Below are positions 1 to 5,529 of a DNA stretch of 6,687 nucleotides, piece by piece. Numbering within the stretch: the first letter of the stretch is position 1; each line of letters opens with the position of its first letter. A model generated the notes under the pieces. It did no database searches. It was not told where the DNA came from and saw only the letters and a program-made list of their open reading frames with translations. This DNA comes from Spirochaeta sp. Its GTDB lineage: Bacteria; Spirochaetota; Spirochaetia; DSM-2461. The stretch is from NCBI GenBank assembly GCA_030635565.1, contig DAOVYP010000129.1:1-6687 (forward strand). The letters are read 5' to 3'. The position numbers were made by a program, and so were the translations under genes.

Positions 1-481
1 CGGAGGGCTCCACAAATTTGGCAATTCGATTGGAAATCTCCGGCTTGTGTTCTTTCCACCGGACAATGTTATGTCCGTGGTAGAAACTCGGAGGGTTGCC
101 GGTGTTACGGATAATGTCGTCCGCCGCCTGCTCTTTCATTTCTCTGATATACGGTGCACAGCGGGTATCAAGCCAGGAATCATACGGGGTAACAGCCTTT
201 CCGTCGGTCCCGACGCCGATGATACCGGCCATCTGGCCATCGATCGCCAGGCAGCTGATCCGGGACTTTTCGGATTCACCCAGCGAACCGACGCATTCGG
301 ATACGGATCGGCACACTGAATCGAACTGGAATTCGGGATCTTCTTCGGTAATTCCCGGTTCCGGCTGATGCAGTTTCGAAGGAATGAAACGTGTTGCAAG
401 GCAGACTCCGTCCATATCGAACACAGAGCTCTTAACCCCCTGGGTTCCGATATCCACACCTATAAGCAAATCAACAGCCAT
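1..481 (-). CDS. FGGY-family carbohydrate kinase, xylulokinase-like (N-terminal part, cut by window edge)
   Basis: Reading the minus strand from the ATG at 481 gives an uninterrupted 160-residue N-terminus that leaves the window at base 1. FGGY kinases transfer phosphate from ATP to a sugar, ketose or polyol in the cytoplasm. The actin-like phosphate-1 loop is visible at residues 8-22 (GVDIGTQGVKSSVFD, with Asp10, Thr13 and Lys17). The substrate-side motif DGQMAG is at 81-86 and YDSWLDTRC at 100-108; both are typical of xylulokinase relatives, where the first is more often GQMHG. Full members have about 500 residues, so the catalytic Asp and the ATP-binding half lie outside the window. The start is supported by AGGAG 8 bases upstream, and the gene begins 14 bases after the alcohol dehydrogenase stop, as the last visible gene of the minus-strand operon. 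FGGY membership is secure; xylulose as substrate is not, since Ala85 replaces the usual His. Confidence 0.9.
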   Translation of the reverse strand, partial: MAVDLLIGVDIGTQGVKSSVFDMDGVCLATRFIPSKLHQPEPGITEEDPEFQFDSVCRSVSECVGSLGESEKSRISCLAIDGQMAGIIGVGTDGKAVTPYDSWLDTRCAPYIREMKEQAADDIIRNTGNPPSFYHGHNIVRWKEHKPEISNRIAKFVEPS

Positions 482-495
482 GTCCGGACTCCTTT

Positions 496-1533
496 TTAAA
501 TAATTATAACGCTTTTCAAGCCCTTGCCCGCAGCGACGTTCGCAATGACTTCGGAAATCCTATCCAGATTCGCCGAAGAGGTAATCAGGTCCGAGACTTT
601 AAGACGACCGCTCTCAAGCAGCTTCAGGCAGGTTCGGTACTGCTTCAGGCTCTGCCTGGTGGTACCTGCCACGGTCAATTGCTTGTAATGAATCTCATTC
701 GTATCCAGTCTCACCGTGGATTTTCCCTTTGGAAGACCTCCGAAAAACATCACCCGTCCGTTCAGACCGACATACCGGAAAGCCGCTTCCTGTATCGAGG
801 GTACGGAAGCCGCCGTAATCACCAGGTTCATCAGCCTCCCATCGGTGTATTTTTTTACTGATTCATCCAGTGTTTCCGACGGCAAAGCCGTCAGTTCCGG
901 ATTCAGCCTCACTGCCAGATCCAGGCGCTCTTTACTGATATCCGTAACATAGACGGAGGCCGCACCCGCGAGGAGGGCCATTCGCACATGCATCAGTCCG
1001 ATCGGTCCTGCACCGATCACCAGGACGTGATCCCCCGGGTAAATACCAATCTTCTCGTAAGCGTTGAATACACAGGAAAGGGGTTCCGCCATCGCGGCTT
1101 CCTCAAATGAGAGATTATCCGCTATGGGCGAAATATTTCCCTGACGGACAGCTGCTGCCGGAATCCTCATGAATTCAGCAAAACCACCATCAACTGTGAC
1201 ACCCAGGGCCTCTGAATCCTTGCACATATGGGTATTACCGCCGGTACAGATGTCGCAGACTCCACAACCGAAATTAGGGGCAACGCCCACTCTCATACCA
1301 ACGTGATAACCTGCTGCCAGAGTTCCGACTTTCTCGATGATTCCGGCGATTTCATGTCCCGCGACCAGAGGTTCATCGCTGCCTCCGGGTTTTCCATTTT
1401 TGTAAAACCTGACGTCGGTGCCGCAGATAAACGAGGCCTTCACCCGCAGCAGCACTTCGTATTCCGTTATGTCCGGGACGGGAATATCCTCTATCCTGAT
1501 ATCTTCGATTCCGTACAATCGGGCGGATTTCAT
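496..1533 (-). CDS. Zinc-dependent medium-chain alcohol dehydrogenase (sorbitol / threonine dehydrogenase type)
   Basis: This 345-residue protein has the usual length of the zinc MDR superfamily, which reversibly oxidises secondary alcohols of polyols, sugars or amino acids with NAD(P). Catalytic-zinc ligands are visible as Cys37 (CGTD), His60-Glu61 (AGHE) and Glu150 (AEP). The structural-zinc lobe has four cysteines at 90, 93, 96 and 104 in the order CGVCDIC...C. The Rossmann loop GAGPIG is at 174-179, and Asp198 at the end of the second strand favours NAD over NADP (inference). The ATG is preceded by GAGGAG. Those bases are also the last two sense codons of the upstream Gfo/Idh gene, whose stop ends 4 bases before this start, so the two are probably translationally coupled. 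Context suggests oxidation of a polyol or sugar that the following FGGY kinase can phosphorylate. The exact substrate cannot be read from sequence. Confidence 0.93.
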   Translation of the reverse strand: MKSARLYGIEDIRIEDIPVPDITEYEVLLRVKASFICGTDVRFYKNGKPGGSDEPLVAGHEIAGIIEKVGTLAAGYHVGMRVGVAPNFGCGVCDICTGGNTHMCKDSEALGVTVDGGFAEFMRIPAAAVRQGNISPIADNLSFEEAAMAEPLSCVFNAYEKIGIYPGDHVLVIGAGPIGLMHVRMALLAGAASVYVTDISKERLDLAVRLNPELTALPSETLDESVKKYTDGRLMNLVITAASVPSIQEAAFRYVGLNGRVMFFGGLPKGKSTVRLDTNEIHYKQLTVAGTTRQSLKQYRTCLKLLESGRLKVSDLITSSANLDRISEVIANVAAGKGLKSVIII

Positions 1534-1537
1534 CCTG

Positions 1538-2557
1538 CTACTCCTCTATGATGATTGGTTTTTTTTCAATGATGGACCGATTCCCCGCATTGACGACTTT
1601 CACGGCCTCGAGCCCGTCACGGCCTGTGACCGACGGGGTCCGGTCCTTCAGGATGCATTCGATGAAATGCGCATCTTCCCTTTTATACGCATTCAGGAAG
1701 AGGTTACGCCAGCTTTTCACAAAAGGTGTTTGAATCCCCGAAGGTGAAATGGTCAACACGCTGAAATTCTGATTCTTACCGACATGGATGAGGCCCCTGG
1801 TCCCGAGTATTTCCACCCGTGAATCATAGCCGTACTGAACCCCCTGAGCCCCGTCGACCATACCCTGGGCTCCGTTCCGGAATCGACAATTCATGATGAC
1901 ATTGTCGTAGAAATCAGGGAATTCATCCCTGGCGTCGGGACAGCGATAGTTGCCGGCAATGGCGTAAACTTCCTTGATATAACTCCCGCCATACCAGTGA
2001 AGGGAATCAATATCATGACTGCTTACCTCAGCCAACGGGCCATTGCTCTTCCGGATGTCATACATCCACGGTTGAGGGGTGCTGGGACCGTGAGTAAGGG
2101 ATTTCACACAAACCACATCACCGATTTCACCGGAATCGATGCGTTCCTTCGCATGCTGGAAGCTTTCATCGAAACGCCGCATGAAAGCCAGCTGCAGCTT
2201 CACTCCGGCTTCATCGGCTGCACTGATCATGTCACGGCATTCAGATTCGGTCATGGCCATGGGTTTCTCACACAGGATGTGCTTGCCGGCTGCCGCCGAT
2301 TCCACAACAATATCCCGGTGATACACAGTGGGCGAAACAACGATAACCGCATCGATGTCCTTGTCACCCAGGGCATCCTTGTAGTTCAAATAGAATTTGT
2401 CGATCCCTAAATTCTCACAAGAGGCCCTGACGACGTCCTCAACCGGATCCACTATAGCCACCAGTCGCGCACCGGGGATGGATCCTGCAAAATTCCCGGC
2501 ATGGATCATCCCCGCCCTGCCGCTTCCGATTACGCAGATATTGACTGAAGATTGCAC
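1538..2557 (-). CDS. Gfo/Idh/MocA-family oxidoreductase (GTG start preferred)
   Basis: This cytoplasmic NAD(P)-dependent sugar or cyclitol dehydrogenase has 339 residues from the GTG at 2557, close to the usual 330-390. The N-terminal Rossmann domain shows GSGRAG at 11-16, with Asp37 ending the second strand (NAD-type, inference). The family EKP motif is at 97-99 (CEKPMAM). The catalytic segment reads EVSSHDID at 177-184, with His181 and Asp184; the position that is Asp in IolG-type inositol dehydrogenases is Glu177 here. The open frame reaches back to an ATG at 2596 (352 residues), but that ATG has no ribosome binding site and would lie only about 5 bases from the predicted transcription start. 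The GTG has GGAGGG 4 bases upstream and places the glycine loop at the usual distance from the N-terminus. It is the first gene of the minus-strand operon, divergent from the AroE-like gene. Its substrate is unknown; a sugar, inositol-like or keto-sugar compound is likely. Confidence 0.93.
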   Translation of the reverse strand: MQSSVNICVIGSGRAGMIHAGNFAGSIPGARLVAIVDPVEDVVRASCENLGIDKFYLNYKDALGDKDIDAVIVVSPTVYHRDIVVESAAAGKHILCEKPMAMTESECRDMISAADEAGVKLQLAFMRRFDESFQHAKERIDSGEIGDVVCVKSLTHGPSTPQPWMYDIRKSNGPLAEVSSHDIDSLHWYGGSYIKEVYAIAGNYRCPDARDEFPDFYDNVIMNCRFRNGAQGMVDGAQGVQYGYDSRVEILGTRGLIHVGKNQNFSVLTISPSGIQTPFVKSWRNLFLNAYKREDAHFIECILKDRTPSVTGRDGLEAVKVVNAGNRSIIEKKPIIIEE

Positions 2558-2561
2558 GAAG

Positions 2562-2567
2562 CCCTCC
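2562..2567 (-). promoter_or_regulatory. Ribosome binding site that decides the Gfo/Idh start
   Basis: GGAGGG on the minus strand sits 4 bases before the GTG at 2557 and inside the longer open frame that starts at ATG 2596. No comparable purine-rich site precedes the ATG. This is the main reason for choosing the shorter protein. Confidence 0.7.
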
Positions 2568-2607
2568 AACAGACCGGATTTGTCATTTACTTTCATTAGT
2601 TATCACA

Positions 2608-2636
2608 TTCATACTTCATTTATTATCAGATGTCAA
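2608..2636 (-). promoter_or_regulatory. Sigma70-type promoter of the minus-strand operon
   Basis: On the minus strand a perfect -35 box TTGACA (2636-2631) is followed after 17 bases by TATGAA (2613-2608), which matches four of six consensus -10 positions. Transcription would start near 2601, giving a leader of about 44 bases to the GTG start at 2557. The -35 box points back to back with that of the plus-strand promoter, 20 bases away, so one regulator bound between them could control both arms. Confidence 0.65.
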
Positions 2637-2663
2637 CGATTTGCTTTCATACATTATTGACAT
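2630..2663. repeat. Inverted repeat formed by the two divergent -35 boxes
   Basis: ATGTCAA (2630-2636) and TTGACAT (2657-2663) are perfect inverted copies separated by 20 bases. Each arm contains one -35 box plus one extra base, so most of the symmetry follows simply from back-to-back promoters. A direct repeat TTCATAC also occurs at 2608-2614 and 2646-2652, 38 bases apart. These are the only candidate operator elements I see in the shared control region. Confidence 0.45.
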
Positions 2664-2685
2664 GACCTTGCGGCTCATATACATT
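2657..2685 (+). promoter_or_regulatory. Sigma70-type promoter of the plus-strand operon
   Basis: A perfect TTGACA (2657-2662) is followed after 17 bases by TACATT (2680-2685), with an overlapping alternative TATACA at 2678-2683 (15-base spacing). Transcription is predicted to start near 2691-2693, right at the AroE-like ATG. So either the message is leaderless, or the true start codon is the ATG at 2726, or another promoter is used. Confidence 0.55.
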
Positions 2686-2692
2686 TGAGTCC

Positions 2693-3643
2693 ATGAACCT
2701 TTATACTCCGGCAACAGAACGGACCATGTATTTCATCGGGGTGACGACCGGCAAATCTTCCATTATGAAAGTCTTTCCCAAATGGTCGGAATATCTGGGT
2801 TTGAATGCCGTAATCAAAGGATTCGATTTTGAACCTCACTCCGCCCCGGAGCTTTACAGGGAAGCCGTGAATTTCATCAAAGACGACGAGCTCTCTCCCG
2901 GTGCCCTGGTTACCACCCACAAGTTGGATCTCCTGAAAGCCTGCAGGGACCGTTTTGAAGGCCTGGGTCCCTATGCGAGTCTCCTGGAAGAGGCCAGCTC
3001 CATATCAAAGAGGGGTAATGAGTTGTGGGGGCATGCCAAAGACCCCATCACCAGCGGTTTGTCCCTGGAGGCTATCGTCGAGAAGGGATACTGGAAACGA
3101 ACCGGCGCGGATCTCCATCTTCTTGGAGCCGGCGGATCGTCCCTGGCCCTCACCCTGTACCTGATCAACAAAAAAAAGGACGGAGGCGATATTCCCTCCC
3201 GTATCATCATCAGCAACCGCAGCGAGCCCCGGTTGAAAGAAATGCAGTTGATTCATGAAAAATTGGGTACCGATATCGAATTCGAATATCACCTCTGCCC
3301 CACCCCTGAGGAGAATGATGTTGTCGTCTCGGAATTGAAACCCGGATCCCTCATTGCCAATGCCACAGGTCTGGGAAAAGACAGGCCCGGCTCTCCTTTA
3401 ACGAATAACGTGGACTTCCCGAAAAACGGTATCGCCTGGGACTTCAATTACCGGGGAAATCTGGTGTTCCTCGATCAGGCCGGAAGCCGGAAGGAAGCCC
3501 GCAACCTGAGGATTGAAGACGGTTGGATCTACTTCATCCACGGATGGACCCGCGTCATTGCTGAAGTTTTCCACATCGATATTCCCACCAGCGGCCCGGA
3601 ATTCGACACACTTTCCGAATTAGCCGCATCAGCAAGGAGTTAA
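2693..3643 (+). CDS. Shikimate dehydrogenase-like (AroE-fold) oxidoreductase of unknown substrate
   Basis: This 316-residue protein has the two-domain AroE layout, slightly longer than the usual 270-290. The N-terminal domain has GVTTGKSS (16-23) where shikimate dehydrogenases carry the serine-rich HSxSP loop, and VTTHK (73-77) where they carry VTxPxK; Lys77 fits the catalytic lysine. Asp117 in GHAKD fits the catalytic Asp of GxNTD. The Rossmann loop GAGGSS is at 145-150, NRSxxR at 175-180 resembles the NADP-binding NRTxxR motif, and NATGLG is at 223-228. The asparagines that hold shikimate hydroxyls in AroE are absent (Leu72 or Ala71, and the ASSIS segment). A dehydrogenase for another polyol or cyclitol is therefore more likely than aromatic amino acid synthesis. 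It is the first gene of the plus-strand operon. The start at 2693 has only a weak GAG upstream; ATG 2726 (305 residues) is possible. Confidence 0.85.
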   Translation: MNLYTPATERTMYFIGVTTGKSSIMKVFPKWSEYLGLNAVIKGFDFEPHSAPELYREAVNFIKDDELSPGALVTTHKLDLLKACRDRFEGLGPYASLLEEASSISKRGNELWGHAKDPITSGLSLEAIVEKGYWKRTGADLHLLGAGGSSLALTLYLINKKKDGGDIPSRIIISNRSEPRLKEMQLIHEKLGTDIEFEYHLCPTPEENDVVVSELKPGSLIANATGLGKDRPGSPLTNNVDFPKNGIAWDFNYRGNLVFLDQAGSRKEARNLRIEDGWIYFIHGWTRVIAEVFHIDIPTSGPEFDTLSELAASARS

Positions 3644-3646
3644 CCC

Positions 3647-4228
3647 ATGCCATACCCTTTCTATATCGAAAAGCCGGTTCATTTCGATGATAAAACAGGT
3701 CTCGCCGATGGTGTGGAACCGCTGGAGCGCCGTTATTCGGATATGAAAAATATGTATCTGGATGAAGATCGTCGTAAAAAGCTGGAAGCCGACGGCAACA
3801 GCATCATCTACCGCTTCTACGATATGGGAATCCCTGAGAAAGAAAACGACCTGGTTTTCGGAACCAGCATCGTTTACCCGGGAAAAGTCGGCAGCGAATA
3901 TCACATGACCAACGGTCACTTCCATACCATCCTGGACACAGCGGAAATCTACCTCTGCCAGACCGGATACGGAATGATGATGATGGAAAGTCCCGAGGGG
4001 GACGTACTGTACAAGGAAATGCGTCCCGGCCGGGCCGTTTATGTCCCGGGCCGTTATGCTCATCGAAGCATCAACCTCTCAAACACGGAAACCCTGATAA
4101 CCTTCTACGTCTTCCGGGCCGATGCCGGTCATGAATACGGATCCATCAAAGACAAGGGATTTCGTAAAATCGTGGTTGAACAGGATGGGGAATGGGCCGT
4201 TATCGATAATCCCCGGTGGAAAACCTGA
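3647..4228 (+). CDS. Cupin-type phosphoglucose isomerase (GPI/cPGI family)
   Basis: This 193-residue protein matches the length of the metal-dependent cupin phosphoglucose isomerases known from archaea such as Pyrococcus, which interconvert glucose 6-phosphate and fructose 6-phosphate and are unrelated to classical PGI. The signature HMTNGHFH (86-93), then Glu100 and the distal His139 (PGRYAH), supplies the expected metal ligands His91, His93, Glu100 and His139. The region TAEIYLCQTGYG (98-109) is the first cupin strand pair. The ribosome binding site AAGGAG (3634-3639) overlaps the end of the AroE-like gene, whose stop lies 3 bases before this ATG, so the two are probably coupled. In a peripheral catabolic operon it may act on another hexose phosphate or keto-sugar made by the neighbouring dehydrogenases; that is inference. 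Family assignment is firm, substrate is not. Confidence 0.9.
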   Translation: MPYPFYIEKPVHFDDKTGLADGVEPLERRYSDMKNMYLDEDRRKKLEADGNSIIYRFYDMGIPEKENDLVFGTSIVYPGKVGSEYHMTNGHFHTILDTAEIYLCQTGYGMMMMESPEGDVLYKEMRPGRAVYVPGRYAHRSINLSNTETLITFYVFRADAGHEYGSIKDKGFRKIVVEQDGEWAVIDNPRWKT

Positions 4229-4238
4229 AGGATTCTCC

Positions 4239-5180
4239 ATGAGTAAAGGAAAAATCCTGGTAACACCCAGGTCGCTCTCGAAGAACGGACATCCCCTGCT
4301 TCGGAAACTGGAAGATGCCGGCTATGAGGTCCTGATGCCCTTCCCGGGAAAACAGCCCGGGGAAGAGGAACTCCTCTCCATCCTTCCCGCATGCGTCGGA
4401 TATCTGGCCGGTGTTGAAAAAATCCCGGGCAGTCTCCTGGCACAGTGTGGAATCCTCAAAGTCATCAGCCGCAATGGTGTCGGAATCGACAATGTGGATC
4501 AGAAAGCCGCCGATGAACACGGGATTTCTATTAAAATCGCCAGAGGGGCCAACTCCCGAGGCGTCGCGGAACTGACTATCGCCTTGATGCTATCTTTGGT
4601 TCGATCGATACCGCAGACCAGCAATGCTCTAAAAAACGGCGGATGGGAGAGATTCAAGGGACTGGAAGTACAGGGCAGGATTCTCGGGGTCATCGGCACG
4701 GGGCAGATCGGACAGCATGTGGCCGGGATGGCCGCAGGATTGGACATGGCGATTATCGGCTACGATCCCTATCCCGATCCGACACTCGAGGATAATAACA
4801 CCGTGTTCAAGTATGCACCGCTGGAAAAAGTCCTCGGAACCTGTGATATCCTCACCCTGCATTGCCCGGCGGAAGAAACACCTTTAATCCGGAACGACAC
4901 ACTCGATCTTATAAACCCGGGGTGTTTTCTGGTCAACACCGCCCGGTCCGCTCTCGTGGACCAGGCCGCCTTACTGCAGGCTCTCGATTCCGGACAGATC
5001 GCCGGTTATGCCGTTGACGCTTATGGCTCGGAACCTCCCGAAATGACGGCTCTCTACCGTCACCCGAAAGTAATTCTCACGTCCCATATCGGAGGGTTTA
5101 CGGAAGAAAGTGTTCACCGGGCCACGTCGAACGCCGTCGATAATATACTGGAAGTCCTTGCTGCCGAAAAAGCTCAATAA
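4239..5180 (+). CDS. D-2-hydroxyacid dehydrogenase, phosphoglycerate dehydrogenase-like
   Basis: The 313-residue protein has the D-isomer 2-hydroxyacid dehydrogenase fold, without the C-terminal ACT or regulatory domain of many biosynthetic SerA enzymes. NAD-binding GTGQIG is at 153-158 with Asp176 at the end of the second strand (NAD-type). The catalytic triad is present: Arg236 (NTARS), Glu265 (GSEPP) and His283 (SHIGG). The SRNGVGIDNVD segment (77-87) is typical of the phosphoglycerate dehydrogenase branch. The family oxidises D-2-hydroxyacids or reduces 2-ketoacids. The open frame extends back to ATG 4122 inside the isomerase gene, but AAGGA lies 6 bases before ATG 4239, the protein then begins directly with its first strand (KILVTP), and the spacing to the isomerase stop becomes 10 bases. 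It is the last recognisable gene of the plus-strand operon. Serine biosynthesis is possible but context favours a catabolic hydroxyacid or phospho-aldonate step. Confidence 0.9.
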   Translation: MSKGKILVTPRSLSKNGHPLLRKLEDAGYEVLMPFPGKQPGEEELLSILPACVGYLAGVEKIPGSLLAQCGILKVISRNGVGIDNVDQKAADEHGISIKIARGANSRGVAELTIALMLSLVRSIPQTSNALKNGGWERFKGLEVQGRILGVIGTGQIGQHVAGMAAGLDMAIIGYDPYPDPTLEDNNTVFKYAPLEKVLGTCDILTLHCPAEETPLIRNDTLDLINPGCFLVNTARSALVDQAALLQALDSGQIAGYAVDAYGSEPPEMTALYRHPKVILTSHIGGFTEESVHRATSNAVDNILEVLAAEKAQ

Positions 5181-5220
5181 ACCGAATCATTGAGGAAGAA
5201 ACTGGATTAATATACATTAA

Positions 5221-5391
5221 GTTCATGAATTTGATGAAGCATTTGCACAGTCAATTGAAATTGAAGGACTCAAAATTCATTATCCGTCTCTTGGAGATCT
5301 GATTCGCAACAAGAAAGCATCAGGACGAACCAAAGATCTGGCCGATATCGAAGCGCTTGAAGCGCTTAAGAACATAGAACAAAACACTTGA
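5221..5391 (+). pseudogene. C-terminal remnant of a nucleotidyltransferase-type protein
   Basis: One frame reads 56 sense codons and a TGA, giving a protein tail that ends LADIEALEALKNIEQNT. The middle, GLKIHYPSLGDLIRNKKASG (residues 16-35) followed by RTKDLADIEAL, closely resembles the C-terminal end of small nucleotidyltransferase proteins (DUF6036 / AbiEii-like, often in toxin-antitoxin modules), whose usual form is a GL-pV-s-eDLIrnKrasGRpkDlaDieaL pattern. The frame has a TAA immediately before it (5218-5220), no ATG, GTG or TTG start within it, and no recognisable N-terminal catalytic GSxxxxD motif upstream. Intact relatives have roughly 150-200 residues, so only the last third remains. 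A tandem GAAGCGCTT duplication encodes EALEAL near the end. I infer a decayed gene left by an insertion or deletion at the downstream border of the sugar operon. It is not in any plausible expressed form. Confidence 0.65.
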
Positions 5392-5401
5392 TAGCGGCCG
5401 C

Positions 5402-5466
5402 CCTGCCGAAAGATGCCCGGTTAAGCCCTCGGAGGACAACACCACCTCTGTGGAATACCCGGCAGG
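5402..5466. repeat. GC-rich nested inverted repeats
   Basis: CCTGCCG (5402-5408) pairs with CGGCAGG (5460-5466), and between them lies a short perfect hairpin CCAC-CTCT-GTGG (5442-5453). There is no following T-run, so it does not look like an intrinsic terminator for the plus-strand operon. No gene or tRNA is seen in 5392-5529. Function is unknown; chance folding in GC-rich DNA is possible. Confidence 0.35.
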
Positions 5467-5470
5467 CACA

Positions 5471-5493
5471 AACAGAGCCAAACACGCCCTGTT
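5471..5493 (-). terminator. Candidate terminator hairpin downstream of the DUF6632-like gene
   Basis: In minus-strand RNA, AACAGGGC and GCUCUGUU form an 8-pair stem (one G-U) around a 7-base loop, starting 36 bases after the stop at 5530. In the plus-strand RNA one pair becomes an A-C mismatch, so the minus orientation is favoured. The trailing U-tract is short (UUUGUG), which keeps confidence low. Confidence 0.35.
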
Positions 5494-5529
5494 CGCCCCG
5501 CCGTGCAGGTATTCTTGCAGCAGTAAGCA

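Noticed and set aside
1997..2410. Plus-strand open frame of 137 codons opposite the Gfo/Idh gene
   Set aside because: It is antisense to a clearly coding gene with all family motifs, has no recognisable domain, and arises from the codon structure of the real gene.
3629..4063. Minus-strand open frame of 144 codons opposite the cupin isomerase
   Set aside because: It is antisense to a gene with a complete metal site, and its His/Phe-rich translation mirrors codons of the real gene.
4122..4238. 39-codon N-terminal extension of the D-2-hydroxyacid dehydrogenase frame starting inside the isomerase gene
   Set aside because: It overlaps the isomerase coding region, lacks a ribosome binding site and precedes the natural family start; ATG 4239 has AAGGA at proper spacing.
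5392..5529. Possible integron attC site (GTTAAGC at 5420-5426 in a hairpin-rich segment after a toxin-antitoxin-like remnant)
   Set aside because: Only one GTTRRRY-like core is present; no matching RYYYAAC partner at a suitable distance and no integrase in the window.
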